Source: Sulfurovum sp. (lineage in GTDB: Bacteria > Campylobacterota > Campylobacteria > Campylobacterales > Sulfurovaceae). From it: 51,939 nt of DNA. Positions 34,163 to 43,973 of the stretch are shown here, piece after piece; position 1 is the first letter of the stretch, and the number at the start of each line of letters is the position of its first letter. Below the pieces are notes generated by a model. That model was not told where the DNA came from. It saw only the letters and a list, made by a program, of their open reading frames with translations, and did not search any database. Where the stretch lies: assembly GCA_026990595.1 (NCBI GenBank), contig JALXCZ010000030.1:1-51939 (forward strand). Direction: 5' to 3'. A program made the translations under genes and the position numbers.

Positions 34163-35170
34163 ATGAAGAGAGAAACAACGCCTCAATTGAAGAGAAAGGG
34201 AATCTTGCTAAACATAAATACAGCCCATTTAAAAAATAAAAAAAACCTATTAGCATTCTCAGCAGGAGTAGACTCCTCAGCACTCTTCTTCCTACTTATA
34301 GAAAACAACATCAAATTCGACATCGCCATTGTTGACTATGGCATCAGAGAAGAGAGTAAAAAAGAAGTAGCACATGCCAAAGCACTGGCAAAAGAACATG
34401 AACTCTTTTGTCATACCATTCAAGCACCTAAGTTTGATACGCACTTTGAAAGCAAAGCACGAAAGTTCCGTTATGAGTTCTTTGAATCACTCATCAAAGA
34501 ACATACTTATGATACACTGATCACCGCACATCAGTTCAATGACCAGCTCGAATGGTTTCTCATGCGCCTGACCAAAGGGGCGGGAGTTTCTGAACTTATA
34601 GGGCTGGAACCTGTCACGCAAAGAGAAGGTTATATCTTGATACGCCCGCTTCTTGAATACAGCAAAGATGAACTGCTTGATTATCTGAAAGAGAACGATC
34701 ACCCCTATTTCATCGATGAAAGCAACAGTGATGAAAAGTATGAGAGGAACAAGTTCAGACAACAATTCTCTGACCCTCTTATAAAGGCATATAAAGAAGG
34801 AATCAGACGCAGTTTTGAGTACCTGAGAAAAGACAAAAAGGAACTTGAGAAAGGTTTTGAACTTATTCATACTGAAAAAAAATTGCGTATTATCAAATTG
34901 TACAATCCAAAAACAAAAACAAAAGCGACAGACATCGCACTCAAAAATTCAGGATACCTCCTCTCAGCATCTCAACGTAAAGAGATAGAAAATGAGAATA
35001 GCCTTGTCATAGGTGGAGAGTGGGCAGTGGAATTAGAAAATGATCTGCTTTATATTGCACCCTATGTCACTGCCGATATGCCAAAACCGTTTAAAGAGCA
35101 ATGCAGAATAAAAAAAATTCCCTCGAAAATCAGACCCTACCTATTTAAAGAGAATATAGATATTTTGTAG
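34163..35170 (+). CDS. tilS: tRNA(Ile)-lysidine synthetase
   Basis: A 335-residue PP-loop ATPase that converts C34 of tRNA-Ile(CAU) to lysidine. The P-loop is SAGVDSSAL (normally SGGxDS; here Ala in place of a Gly), followed by VDYGIREESKKEVAHAKALA, TAHQFNDQLEWFLMRLTKGAGVSEL and the R..L..Y.K.EL.DYL segment. The C-terminal part is short, as in other Campylobacterota. Start is uncertain: a TTG at 34205 behind AAAGGG is an alternative. The stop codon lies within a TGTAGGTCGGG repeat. Confidence 0.92.
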   Translation: MKRETTPQLKRKGILLNINTAHLKNKKNLLAFSAGVDSSALFFLLIENNIKFDIAIVDYGIREESKKEVAHAKALAKEHELFCHTIQAPKFDTHFESKARKFRYEFFESLIKEHTYDTLITAHQFNDQLEWFLMRLTKGAGVSELIGLEPVTQREGYILIRPLLEYSKDELLDYLKENDHPYFIDESNSDEKYERNKFRQQFSDPLIKAYKEGIRRSFEYLRKDKKELEKGFELIHTEKKLRIIKLYNPKTKTKATDIALKNSGYLLSASQRKEIENENSLVIGGEWAVELENDLLYIAPYVTADMPKPFKEQCRIKKIPSKIRPYLFKENIDIL

Positions 35171-35266
35171 GTCGGGGTACCCTTACCCAGACAGTACAAA
35201 CCCCATAAACCAATAAAGCTTTTTCTTTATGCATATTATTGTCGGGGTGGGGCATCCCGACCTACA
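35166..35266. repeat. MITE/REP-like element with TGTAGGTCGGG terminal inverted repeats
   Basis: TGTAGGTCGGG (35166-35176) and CCCGACCTACA (35256-35266) are perfect 11-bp inverted ends; pairing continues imperfectly inward (GGGTACCCTTACCC against GGGTGGGGCATCCC). About 100 bases long. Its left end supplies the tilS stop codon. Similar ends occur at 39665-39698. Confidence 0.65.
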
Positions 35267-35281
35267 GCAATTCCTCGTTGC

Positions 35282-36121
35282 TCACTCCTCACTAACTAGA
35301 GGGTGCGCTTTCATATACTCCTGCATCTTCTTCGCACTCCCAAGCTTGGTATAGACCTGTGTGGTTGCCATAGTTGCATGTCCCAAAAGTTCGCTTACAT
35401 CCGCAATGCGTGCCCCGTTGTTAAGCAGGTGGGTAGCAAACGAGTGACGTAACTGGTGGGGGGTGACCTTGATGCCTGAAGCTTTAAAGAGTTTCGTGAT
35501 CTTGTAACGTAGCTGTGCAGCATTCATCGGGCTGTTGCCTTTCTCAAACAGATACTTTTTAGGCATATACTGCTTTTTATAAAGCGTGATCAAACTTTGC
35601 AACTCTTCTAAAAGCGGCAATTCCCGTACTTTGTTCCCTTTACCATGGATCTGGACCCATTCTTCTTTAATATCTGTAAGTTTCAGTCCACTTAACTCAG
35701 AGATACGCAGACCTAACCCATAGAGCACTGAAATAAGCAATTTTTCCTCTAAATTTGCCTTGTCTAGTACTTCTACTATGTAAGCCTCCTCTATAGGCTT
35801 AGGGAGGCTCTGGGGCACTTTAATCGATTCATCTGCTATCAGTTTGACCGGCATTAGACACTGATCTTCCAAATACTTTACAAAAGAGCGTACTGCAGAG
35901 AGTTTTTTAACAATCGTCTTTTTACTGTTTTTGACAATAGCAAAGCGAAAAGGAGTAATATCCAACACCCACTCTCCCTCTTCTTTATAGAAGTTGCTCA
36001 CTTCTACCATCTGACGCAAGGCAACTTCATAGGTTTCAACCGTAGCTTCGGAATATCCACGTACGTCAAAAAGATACTCAAGAAAATCTTCACTATATCT
36101 TTCTAATTCCTCACTCCTCAC
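35282..36121 (-). CDS. Tyrosine recombinase of the Xer type
   Basis: A 279-residue recombinase: N-terminal SAM-like DNA-binding domain (YSEDFLEYLFDVRGYSEATVETY), then the catalytic domain with Arg in YGLGLRISEL, Lys in HGKGNKVR, HQLRHSFATHLLNNG (His-x-x-Arg), LLGHA and the nucleophile Tyr in TQVYTKL. It is the only Xer-like enzyme here and probably resolves chromosome dimers, as XerH or XerC; which one is unclear. The GTG start lies in a TCCTCAC tandem repeat that also offers the ribosome site. The last codons (VSEE) are likewise made of repeat sequence. Confidence 0.88.
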   Translation of the reverse strand: MRSEELERYSEDFLEYLFDVRGYSEATVETYEVALRQMVEVSNFYKEEGEWVLDITPFRFAIVKNSKKTIVKKLSAVRSFVKYLEDQCLMPVKLIADESIKVPQSLPKPIEEAYIVEVLDKANLEEKLLISVLYGLGLRISELSGLKLTDIKEEWVQIHGKGNKVRELPLLEELQSLITLYKKQYMPKKYLFEKGNSPMNAAQLRYKITKLFKASGIKVTPHQLRHSFATHLLNNGARIADVSELLGHATMATTQVYTKLGSAKKMQEYMKAHPLVSEE

Positions 36122-36135
36122 TCCTCACTCCTCAC
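36108..36135. repeat. Heptanucleotide tandem repeat TCCTCAC x4 at the xer start
   Basis: Four exact units span the end of the acyltransferase gene and the start of the recombinase gene (GTGAGGA on the coding strand). Each unit gives a GTG and a GAGGA, so start and ribosome site repeat every seven bases in changing frames. Confidence 0.85.
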
Positions 36136-36752
36136 TCAATAGTGTGTTCCAGCATCTTTTCCAGCAGGTATGCTCGAGCCTCATCAAGTGCCATGCCTTC
36201 AAGAGAAATACTCTGTATATAAAAATCCACTTTTGTAAAAGGTTTGGGGATGACAAATCTGTCCCAACTCTTTAACTGCCAATAATCCTCAGCTTTAAAG
36301 TTCATGATGAAAATAGGAAGCTTGCTCTTCAGTGCGATGCCTATGGCTCCGTCACTCATAGAGTGTCTTGGCCCCTTGGGTCCGTCAGGGGTGATAAGTA
36401 CTTCTTCTCCACGTTTAATACTTTTAAAAGCTTGCATCAACACTTGTTTTGCCCCCTTTCGGGAAGAACCTCTAAGCGGTCTAATATGTAATAAATTTAG
36501 TGTACCAGCAATGAGAGAACCGTCAAAATGAGAAGAAATGATCGCTGAAGCAGGATGTTTTTTATGAATTTTCCTATATGCTTGTGGACTCATGAAAAGT
36601 TCACCGTGCCAACAGACACAGACATGCTGTGCTTCGTCTATAGGTGTAATAAAATGAAATTTTCTGGACGTAGTAAACCAGACGATACGCATGAACACAT
36701 AAACGATGGGCGGAACAACCCTCTGTGCTATTTGCTGTAAAAAGTGCTTCAT
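36132..36752 (-). CDS. DUF374 lysophospholipid acyltransferase-like protein
   Basis: A 206-residue protein of the DUF374 (LPLAT-like) family: CVCWHGELF near residue 45, SSHFDGSLIAG, the RGSSRKGAKQVL segment and ITPDGPKGPRHSMSDGAI. One N-terminal hydrophobic segment probably anchors it at the inner membrane. It may acylate a lipid A or phospholipid precursor; the substrate is not known. It lies between miaB and the recombinase; Helicobacter pylori has a similar neighbour order (HP0268-HP0270). Confidence 0.88.
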   Translation of the reverse strand: MKHFLQQIAQRVVPPIVYVFMRIVWFTTSRKFHFITPIDEAQHVCVCWHGELFMSPQAYRKIHKKHPASAIISSHFDGSLIAGTLNLLHIRPLRGSSRKGAKQVLMQAFKSIKRGEEVLITPDGPKGPRHSMSDGAIGIALKSKLPIFIMNFKAEDYWQLKSWDRFVIPKPFTKVDFYIQSISLEGMALDEARAYLLEKMLEHTIE

Positions 36753-36759
36753 TCTTTAC

Positions 36760-38058
<1,299 letters not shown>

Positions 38059-38073
38059 TTAATTCTCTTTGCT

Positions 38074-38313
38074 TTAGGCAATAATATGTACTTCATAGAT
38101 ATATTCATTATCATCCAATCCATACTTCACTTCGCGCATGTAAACAGAATAGCCCTTTTCTTCAAAATGTTCAATAAGTTCTTTCAACTCTTTATGTGAG
38201 TTATCCTTATCAAAATAAAATATAGATCTGTTTGCTAGTTCATCTTCCAATTTTTTCAACTCTATTGTTTTTGGCTTCGCTTTAAGTGTTGTTCTAGCAA
38301 GTTTTAGTTTCAT
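38074..38313 (-). CDS. HP0268-like small protein
   Basis: A 79-residue protein starting MKLKLARTTLKAK, with RSIFYFDKDNSHKELKELIEHFEEKGYSVYMREV and ending YEVHIIA. From memory this matches HP0268 of Helicobacter pylori, a small alpha/beta protein reported to have nicking nuclease and ribonuclease activity. As in Helicobacter it precedes miaB in the same direction. Activity here is unproven. Confidence 0.75.
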   Translation of the reverse strand: MKLKLARTTLKAKPKTIELKKLEDELANRSIFYFDKDNSHKELKELIEHFEEKGYSVYMREVKYGLDDNEYIYEVHIIA

Positions 38314-38360
38314 CTATATTCCTTTGATTTCTATTCAATAATTGATCTGATTATACTTTA

Positions 38361-38389
38361 TTTTCAGTAAAGGTTTGATTAGCTATAAT
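38361..38389 (+). promoter_or_regulatory. Possible nusA promoter
   Basis: TATAAT (38384-38389) with TTTTCA (38361-38366) at 17 bases spacing, about 110 bases before nusA. The gap 38314-38498 has no recognisable gene; the rimP gene often found before nusA is absent. Confidence 0.4.
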
Positions 38390-38498
38390 GCTAATCTTCA
38401 AAAACACCACCTCATAGATGTACTTAATACTGTTTTGTTACCTCTTGTAGCGGGTATGATTGAATTTTTATCAAAAAGATTTATTAAGGGAAAAATAG

Positions 38499-39662
38499 AT
38501 GGAAAAAATATTAGACATTATAGAAGCTATTGCACATGAAAAAAACATCTCTAAAGAGCATGCGTTGGATGCTTTCAAAGAAGCTTTGATCAATACGGCA
38601 AAAAAACTTACAACATTTACAAGCAATTTTGAAGTACTGATCGACAACGATACAAAAACATATTCTGTCAATAAAGTGATCACTGTTGTTGCTGATAATG
38701 ATGAACAGCTTTTTGTTGAAGTAGGCAAAGAGGATCATAAAGAGAAAATACCTTCCGATGCATTCATACCTCTTTCTGAAGCAAAAGAGTTTGACGATTC
38801 ACTTGAGCTCGGTGACCAACTTAAAGAAGAATTTGTGCTTGAAGATCATGGACGTACCGCTTCTGCAAACCTCTTTAGGGAGCTTGAATACCATATCCAA
38901 AGACGAATAGAACAGGATCTTTTTGAAAAATACAGAGAAAAAGTAGGTTCTGTTATGTTGGGTACTGTTAATCGTGTAGATGCTGATGACAATACCCATG
39001 TAGAGATCGGCGAGCTTAAAGGTATTTTAACGCTTAGAAACCGTATCAAAGGGGAGAAATTTAAACGTGGTGACACTATTAGAGCACTACTGCGTTATGT
39101 CAGTGTTGATCCACAATACGGTCTTTTTCTTGAACTTACGCGCACTTCTCCTAAATTTCTTGAAGCACTGATGGCAAATGAAGTACCTGAAATTGAAGAT
39201 GGTGTCGTTGAAATTATCGGTGCTGCAAGGATCCCCGGTGAAAGAGCAAAAATTGCCCTTAAGACAGAGCAAATGAATGTTGATCCTATCGGTGCAGCCG
39301 TCGGTGTAAAAGGTGTACGTATCAATGCTGTAAGCCAAGAGCTTAACGGTGAAAATATCGACTGTATCGAGTACTCACCTATCCCTGAAGTTTTCATTAC
39401 CAGAGCACTAAGCCCTGCGATCACACAAAGTATTAAAGTAGATGCGGAGGAGAAAAAAGCAGTCATTAACATTACCGGTGACCAAAAAGCGAAAGCTATT
39501 GGTAGAAGCGGTATCAATATCCGCCTTGCATCTATGCTGACAGGTTACACCATAGAACTTAATGAAGTAGAAGGTGTGACAGAAAGACAAACTGAAACTT
39601 CAGAAAGTGGAGAAATGGAGAAAACAAAAGATACAACTGCATTGGCTGATCTGTTTAAATAA
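38499..39662 (+). CDS. nusA: Transcription termination/antitermination factor NusA
   Basis: A 387-residue NusA: N-terminal RNA polymerase-binding domain (1-~125), S1 domain (VGSVMLGTVNRVDADDNTHVEIGELKGIL), then two KH domains (FLEALMANEVPEIEDGVVEI, PIGAAVGVKGVRINAVSQEL; AIGRSGINIRLASMLTGY). It ends with a short acidic tail and lacks the C-terminal acidic repeats of E. coli NusA, which is normal for this group. Cytoplasmic; modulates pausing and termination. Confidence 0.96.
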   Translation: MEKILDIIEAIAHEKNISKEHALDAFKEALINTAKKLTTFTSNFEVLIDNDTKTYSVNKVITVVADNDEQLFVEVGKEDHKEKIPSDAFIPLSEAKEFDDSLELGDQLKEEFVLEDHGRTASANLFRELEYHIQRRIEQDLFEKYREKVGSVMLGTVNRVDADDNTHVEIGELKGILTLRNRIKGEKFKRGDTIRALLRYVSVDPQYGLFLELTRTSPKFLEALMANEVPEIEDGVVEIIGAARIPGERAKIALKTEQMNVDPIGAAVGVKGVRINAVSQELNGENIDCIEYSPIPEVFITRALSPAITQSIKVDAEEKKAVINITGDQKAKAIGRSGINIRLASMLTGYTIELNEVEGVTERQTETSESGEMEKTKDTTALADLFK

Positions 39663-39664
39663 CA

Positions 39665-39698
39665 TACAGGTCGGGATGGTAGCAACTCGACCTTACAG
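39665..39698. repeat. Short GGTCGGG-type inverted repeat between nusA and tpiA
   Basis: TACAGGTCGGG...CTCGACCTTACA forms a stem (AGGTCG at 39668-39673 with CGACCT at 39688-39693) in the convergent gap, overlapping the tpiA stop. Similar in sequence to the ends of the element at 35166-35266. It may serve as a shared terminator. Confidence 0.5.
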
Positions 39699-40382
39699 TA
39701 TCATCTGAGAAAAACTCTCTGCATTCAGTGATGCACTCCCCACTAAAACCCCATCTACCCCGGCGATACTCGCAATTTCCTTAATATTGGCAGGTTTAGC
39801 AGAGCCGCCATAAAGTAATGGTTTACTATTGATAACTTTTTTAAGAGCACGATGCGTAGTAGATATCTCCTCAACTGTAGCACTTCTTCCTGTACCTATC
39901 GCCCAAATAGGCTCATATGCCACAATAAGATTTTCATAATGAATATCTATCCCATTAAACTGTGCTAAAAGATATTTCATCACCGCTTCAAAACCTTTTT
40001 CACGAATCTCTAAAGGTTCACCGATGCAGTAGATGATCTCAAATCCCTGCTCTTGAAAAAAAGCAAATTTGACTGCTACTTTTTCCTGTGTCTCTGCCAT
40101 ATATTCACGTCTTTCACTATGACCGATAAGGATGGTTTTTATATCAAACTCATCTAACTGCTCCAAGCCTATCTCACCGGTATATGCACCATTATATGCC
40201 GGATAGGCATTTTGCACACCTATCGTGAAATCACCCTTATACCTATCCAATGCTGTGGAAGGAGGGAAAATATATACCTTATCATCAGGCTTTTTTACAG
40301 ATAATTTTTCATTTAATGCTTTTATATACGCATATGTACTTTTTCTGGTATGGTTTGTTTTAAAGTTGGCGGCATATATCAT
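39693..40382 (-). CDS. tpiA: Triose-phosphate isomerase
   Basis: A 229-residue TIM, short as in other Campylobacterota. Active-site features: N and K in AANFKTN (Asn-x-Lys), catalytic His in IGHSERR, Glu in AYEPIWAIGTG, and the phosphate-binding YGGSAKPAN and GVLVGSASL. It interconverts DHAP and glyceraldehyde 3-phosphate. Last of the gap-pgk-tpiA operon on the minus strand, 21 bases after pgk. Confidence 0.96.
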   Translation of the reverse strand: MIYAANFKTNHTRKSTYAYIKALNEKLSVKKPDDKVYIFPPSTALDRYKGDFTIGVQNAYPAYNGAYTGEIGLEQLDEFDIKTILIGHSERREYMAETQEKVAVKFAFFQEQGFEIIYCIGEPLEIREKGFEAVMKYLLAQFNGIDIHYENLIVAYEPIWAIGTGRSATVEEISTTHRALKKVINSKPLLYGGSAKPANIKEIASIAGVDGVLVGSASLNAESFSQMIL

Positions 40383-40403
40383 TTTATATCCTTTCAGAAG
40401 CTG

Positions 40404-41597
40404 CTATTTTTCCAATGCTTCAAGACCAGGGAGCTTGATACCTTCAATCAATTTCAGACTCGCACCTCCACCTGTACTGACAAATGTCATCTCATCCACG
40501 TCTCCTGCTCTTTGGGCAACATCAGCAGTATCTCCACCGCCTACAATAGTCGTTGCATGCGTCTCGGCAATATGGTGTGACATCATGATGCTTCCTTTGG
40601 AAAATTTGTCCATTTCATACACACCCATAGGACCGTTCCAGATGATCGTCTGTGCATCATTAAGGACTTCTCGGAAAAGTCTTGAACTTGCAGGTCCCGT
40701 GTCAAGTCCCATCCAATCTTTAGGGATCTCTTGTGACGGAAGATATTTCACTGCCGTATTTTCAGAAAATTCCGGTGCAACAACAAAATCAACAGGCAGA
40801 TAGAACTTCACCCCCAGATCATGCGCTTTTTCCATAATATCTCTTGCTTCATCTATAAGATCATCTTCAACCAGAGATTTACCTATTTCATAACCTTGGG
40901 CTTTGAGGAATGTAAATGCCATACCTCCGCCGATGATCACTTTGTCTACTTTATTGAGAAGATTTGTCAATGCCTGTAATTTTCCTGAGACTTTGGAACC
41001 CCCAACTACAGCAATAAACGGTCTAATAGGGTTTTCAAGTACTTTTCCAAAAAAGTTCACCTCTTTGCTCATCAGAAAACCTGCTGCTTTATGCTCTTTA
41101 TCGAACTGTTCAGCTATAGCATAGATCGAGGCATGCTTTCTGTGGCATGCCCCAAATGCATCATTGACATAGATATCGGCAAAAGAAGCCAATTCTTTTG
41201 CAAAAGCTTCATCATTGCTTGTCTCTCCTGCTTCAAAACGCAAATTCTCCAGTAAAAGTACATCTCCCGCTTGCATTTTTGCTGCCTTTGCCTTTGCATC
41301 AGGTCCAACCACATCTTCTGCCATAAAAAGGTTATTTTTGATCTTTAAAAGTGTTTGAAGTCTTTTGGCAACAGGTTTTAAAGAGTACTTTTCTTCATAT
41401 TTTCCAGGCTCCGGTCTTTCATAATGTGATGCAAGAATGACCTTGCAGTCCCTGTCGATACAATAACGGATCGTAGGCAATGCCGCACGGATACGTCTGT
41501 CATCAGTAATATTACCAAACTCATCTTTAGGAACATTAAAGTCACATCTTATAAATACTCTTTTACCGTCAATATCAATATCTTTGAGTGTTTTCAT
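40404..41597 (-). CDS. pgk: Phosphoglycerate kinase
   Basis: A 397-residue [26 protein letters not shown], the ASHYERP segment, [27 protein letters not shown]-type region [11 protein letters not shown] and the C-terminal [10 protein letters not shown] with STGGGASL. Complete. It lies 15 bases after gap. Cytoplasmic; works in glycolysis or, in an autotroph-like lineage, mainly in gluconeogenesis. Confidence 0.97.
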   Translation of the reverse strand: MKTLKDIDIDGKRVFIRCDFNVPKDEFGNITDDRRIRAALPTIRYCIDRDCKVILASHYERPEPGKYEEKYSLKPVAKRLQTLLKIKNNLFMAEDVVGPDAKAKAAKMQAGDVLLLENLRFEAGETSNDEAFAKELASFADIYVNDAFGACHRKHASIYAIAEQFDKEHKAAGFLMSKEVNFFGKVLENPIRPFIAVVGGSKVSGKLQALTNLLNKVDKVIIGGGMAFTFLKAQGYEIGKSLVEDDLIDEARDIMEKAHDLGVKFYLPVDFVVAPEFSENTAVKYLPSQEIPKDWMGLDTGPASSRLFREVLNDAQTIIWNGPMGVYEMDKFSKGSIMMSHHIAETHATTIVGGGDTADVAQRAGDVDEMTFVSTGGGASLKLIEGIKLPGLEALEK

Positions 41598-41612
41598 TTT
41601 TACTGCTATCCC

Positions 41613-42611
41613 CTACTGTTTTTTACTGACAAAAACTGCCATATCTACCAAACGACAGGAGTAACCCCACTCATTGTCATACCAGGAAAGTACTTTTACC
41701 ATATTCCCCCCGATCACCTGAATAGTATCTAACGGAACTACTGTACTCTGCTCTTCACCTACGAAATCCTGAGAAACCCTATATTCTTCATCTACACCTA
41801 AAATACCTTTATGTGAGCCTTCACTCGCACGTTTGAATGCTGCTTTTACTTCATCAAGTGTGGTATCTTTAACCAGCGTGACTGTAAGGTCTACCATAGA
41901 AACATCCGGTGTCGGTACCCTGATCGCCTGGCCATTGAGTTTGCCTTCAAGTGAAGGCATTACTTTTGAAATAGCTTTTGCTGCACCTGTAGTTGTCGGT
42001 ACAAGGTTAACTGCTCCTGAACGCCCTTTTCTCGGATCTTTTTTATGCTTTGCATCCAGGATAGGCTGAGATGCGGTATAAGAGTGGATCGTGGTCATCA
42101 GTCCTTTTTCTATACCGAAATTCTCATCAAGTACTTTGGCTATCGGTGCTAAACCATTAGTGGTGCAACTGGCATTGGAGACCACTGCTTCACCTGCATA
42201 TTCGCCCTCATTTGCCCCAAGAACAAAGGTGGCTGTGTCATCTTTAGCAGGGGCAGAAAATACAACTTTTTTAATACCGTTTTCAAGGTAAGGCTGTACA
42301 CTCTCCTTGGTTAAGAATGCTCCTGTACACTCCAAAACGATCTCTGCTCCAGCAGAAGCAAAATCTATCTTATCCAGATCACGTTCAGCAAATTTTTTGG
42401 CTTTTTCGTTACCAATGTGCAAATAGCCGTTCACAACACTTACATCATTTCGTTTTCCATGTACCGAGTCATACTTAAGGTTATATTCAAGCATCTCATC
42501 CGATCCGCTCGCATTTACTGCCACAAGTTCAATGTCATCTCTATCTGCAATGATACGTGCCACACATCTGCCGATTCTTCCAAGTCCGTTGATCGCTACT
42601 TTTACAGCCAT
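41613..42611 (-). CDS. gap: Glyceraldehyde-3-phosphate dehydrogenase, type I
   Basis: A 332-residue GAPDH. NAD-binding INGLGRIGRCVARI; catalytic Cys in SNASCTTNGLAPIAK; His in IHSYTASQ; GRSGAVNLVPTTTGAAKA; C-terminal SWYDNEWGYS. Standard length. First gene of the gap-pgk-tpiA group and divergent from nadD-rsfS across a 61-base gap. Confidence 0.97.
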   Translation of the reverse strand: MAVKVAINGLGRIGRCVARIIADRDDIELVAVNASGSDEMLEYNLKYDSVHGKRNDVSVVNGYLHIGNEKAKKFAERDLDKIDFASAGAEIVLECTGAFLTKESVQPYLENGIKKVVFSAPAKDDTATFVLGANEGEYAGEAVVSNASCTTNGLAPIAKVLDENFGIEKGLMTTIHSYTASQPILDAKHKKDPRKGRSGAVNLVPTTTGAAKAISKVMPSLEGKLNGQAIRVPTPDVSMVDLTVTLVKDTTLDEVKAAFKRASEGSHKGILGVDEEYRVSQDFVGEEQSTVVPLDTIQVIGGNMVKVLSWYDNEWGYSCRLVDMAVFVSKKQ

Positions 42612-42672
42612 AGTTTGCCCTTAGTCATATTATGTTAGAATTGCATAATTTTACAGTAAATGAGGTTAGCAT

Positions 42673-43593
42673 TTGGTTAATCAGTCCAAGCCTACAGCAG
42701 CAATCTTCGGCGGAAGTTTTGACCCTCCACACAGAGGACATCAAAACATTGTTGAAATAGCTATAAAGAATTTGGATATTGACACACTGCTTATTGTACC
42801 GGCCTACTTAAACCCTTTTAAAACATCTTCACTGGCAGATGCAAAACAACGCCTAAAGTGGTGTCACACTCTTTTCGATGACATTCCTGATGTTATGGTG
42901 GATGATTATGAGATAAAAGAGGGCAAAAGTACAACAACTTCACAATCTGTAAAATATTTCAACAGAGTATTTGATGTCAAATATCTCATTATAGGTTCTG
43001 ACAATCTGTCAACATTGACAAAATGGCATGAATTCAAGTGGCTCAACAGTCATATTGTTTGGGTGATCGTCACCAGAAAAGGTCACCCCGTCAAAACCAA
43101 TATGCTTAGAGCGTGGAAAATATTGGAGCTTGATGTTCCGGTAACTTCAACCGATATACGAGAATTAAAAGATCTGACCTATGTTGACAAAAAAATAAAA
43201 AAATCTGTAAAGAAAACAGTTAAAGGACAACCATCAATGACCACTGAAGAGAGAATTGAGAGTATTGTAAAAATACTTGATGAGAAAAAAGCTGAAGAGA
43301 TAGAAGTATTTAATCTGGATGATGCAGACTACATTGCCGACCGTGTCGTCATAGCAAATTCACTGAACTTAAAACATACACAGGCACTTTTTGATCATCT
43401 TAAAGAGGGATTAAAACCACAGGGAGAGATATTTCTTCATTCAGATGTAAGTGATGAGTGGATCGTTGCTGATCTTGGAGATATACTTATCCATATTATG
43501 ATACCTGAATATAGACAGCGATATTCACTGGAAACATTTTTAAGTGAGCTTGTTGAAAATCAACAGAAAAACAAAGAAGCAAAAAACCTCTAA
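42673..43593 (+). CDS. nadD: NadD-RsfS fusion: nicotinate-nucleotide adenylyltransferase plus ribosomal silencing factor
   Basis: A 306-residue open frame joining two usually separate genes. Residues about 1-185 are NadD (FGGSFDPPHRGHQNIV nucleotidyltransferase motif, YLIIGSDNLSTLTKW, TSTDIRE), which makes nicotinate adenine dinucleotide. From about residue 189 begins RsfS/DUF143 (TEERIESIVKILDEKKAEEIEVFNLDD..., SEWIVADLGD-like DEWIVADLGDILIHIM), which binds L14 and blocks subunit joining. No stop lies between. A TTG start follows GAGG. An internal ATG at 43237 has AAAGGA nine bases before it and could give free RsfS. Confidence 0.88.
   Translation: MVNQSKPTAAIFGGSFDPPHRGHQNIVEIAIKNLDIDTLLIVPAYLNPFKTSSLADAKQRLKWCHTLFDDIPDVMVDDYEIKEGKSTTTSQSVKYFNRVFDVKYLIIGSDNLSTLTKWHEFKWLNSHIVWVIVTRKGHPVKTNMLRAWKILELDVPVTSTDIRELKDLTYVDKKIKKSVKKTVKGQPSMTTEERIESIVKILDEKKAEEIEVFNLDDADYIADRVVIANSLNLKHTQALFDHLKEGLKPQGEIFLHSDVSDEWIVADLGDILIHIMIPEYRQRYSLETFLSELVENQQKNKEAKNL
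43222..43239 (+). promoter_or_regulatory. rsfS: Internal ribosome site and ATG for the RsfS part
   Basis: AAAGGA (43222-43227), nine bases, then ATG (43237-43239) in frame, exactly where RsfS homologues begin. Suggests that separate RsfS may be made from within the fused frame. Confidence 0.5.
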
Positions 43594-43919
43594 CCCAGGA
43601 TCCCATGCCTGGATCCGTCGAGAAACTCTAAAAGTAAAAAAAGTCCTATCGTTACTATGGGAGAGAAAATGATCCACCAGAAATACTTCTCTTTCATTAG
43701 ATAGTACATCAATCCACCCCATGCCAATATGAGTAAAATAATATGTGCCATGAAAAGTGGAATAATGGGTCGTGTCACATTCCCTACTACAGCCAGTGAG
43801 ATGATCATCCCGAATGTTGCTAAAGCAATAAAGAGTTTTTTGATATTTTTATTTCTGCTATATTGAAAGAAAATAATTCCAAAAGTAGCAAGTATCGCTA
43901 AAATCATAAGTGCTTTCAC
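43590..43919 (-). CDS. Small four-span membrane protein of unknown function
   Basis: A 109-residue protein with four hydrophobic segments (about residues 3-19, 30-46, 52-72, 79-97), short basic loops and an acidic end. No family recognised. GTG start at 43919 with AGGGG eight bases before. Its stop overlaps the convergent nadD-rsfS stop by four bases. A TAATTTC tandem repeat precedes it; argS ends upstream of that. Confidence 0.6.
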   Translation of the reverse strand: MKALMILAILATFGIIFFQYSRNKNIKKLFIALATFGMIISLAVVGNVTRPIIPLFMAHIILLILAWGGLMYYLMKEKYFWWIIFSPIVTIGLFLLLEFLDGSRHGILG

Positions 43920-43930
43920 AGAACTACCCC

Positions 43931-43971
43931 TAATTTCTAATTTCTAATTTCTAATTTCTAATTTCTAATTT
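43931..43971. repeat. Heptanucleotide tandem repeat TAATTTC (five units plus part)
   Basis: Five exact units and a partial sixth between the argS stop and the start of the small membrane protein. Confidence 0.9.
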
Positions 43972-43973
43972 TA

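Noticed and set aside
35166-35300. dif site for the Xer recombinase in the inverted repeat beside it
   Set aside because: The repeat is longer than a dif site and similar ends occur at 39665, away from any xer gene; no sure dif consensus could be recognised.
39095-39517. 140-codon minus-strand frame inside nusA
   Set aside because: Overlaps the S1/KH region of nusA completely; composition is that of a shadow frame.
43931-43971. CRISPR array
   Set aside because: Units are only seven bases with no spacers; it is a simple tandem repeat. No CRISPR-like array or cas gene was seen in the window.
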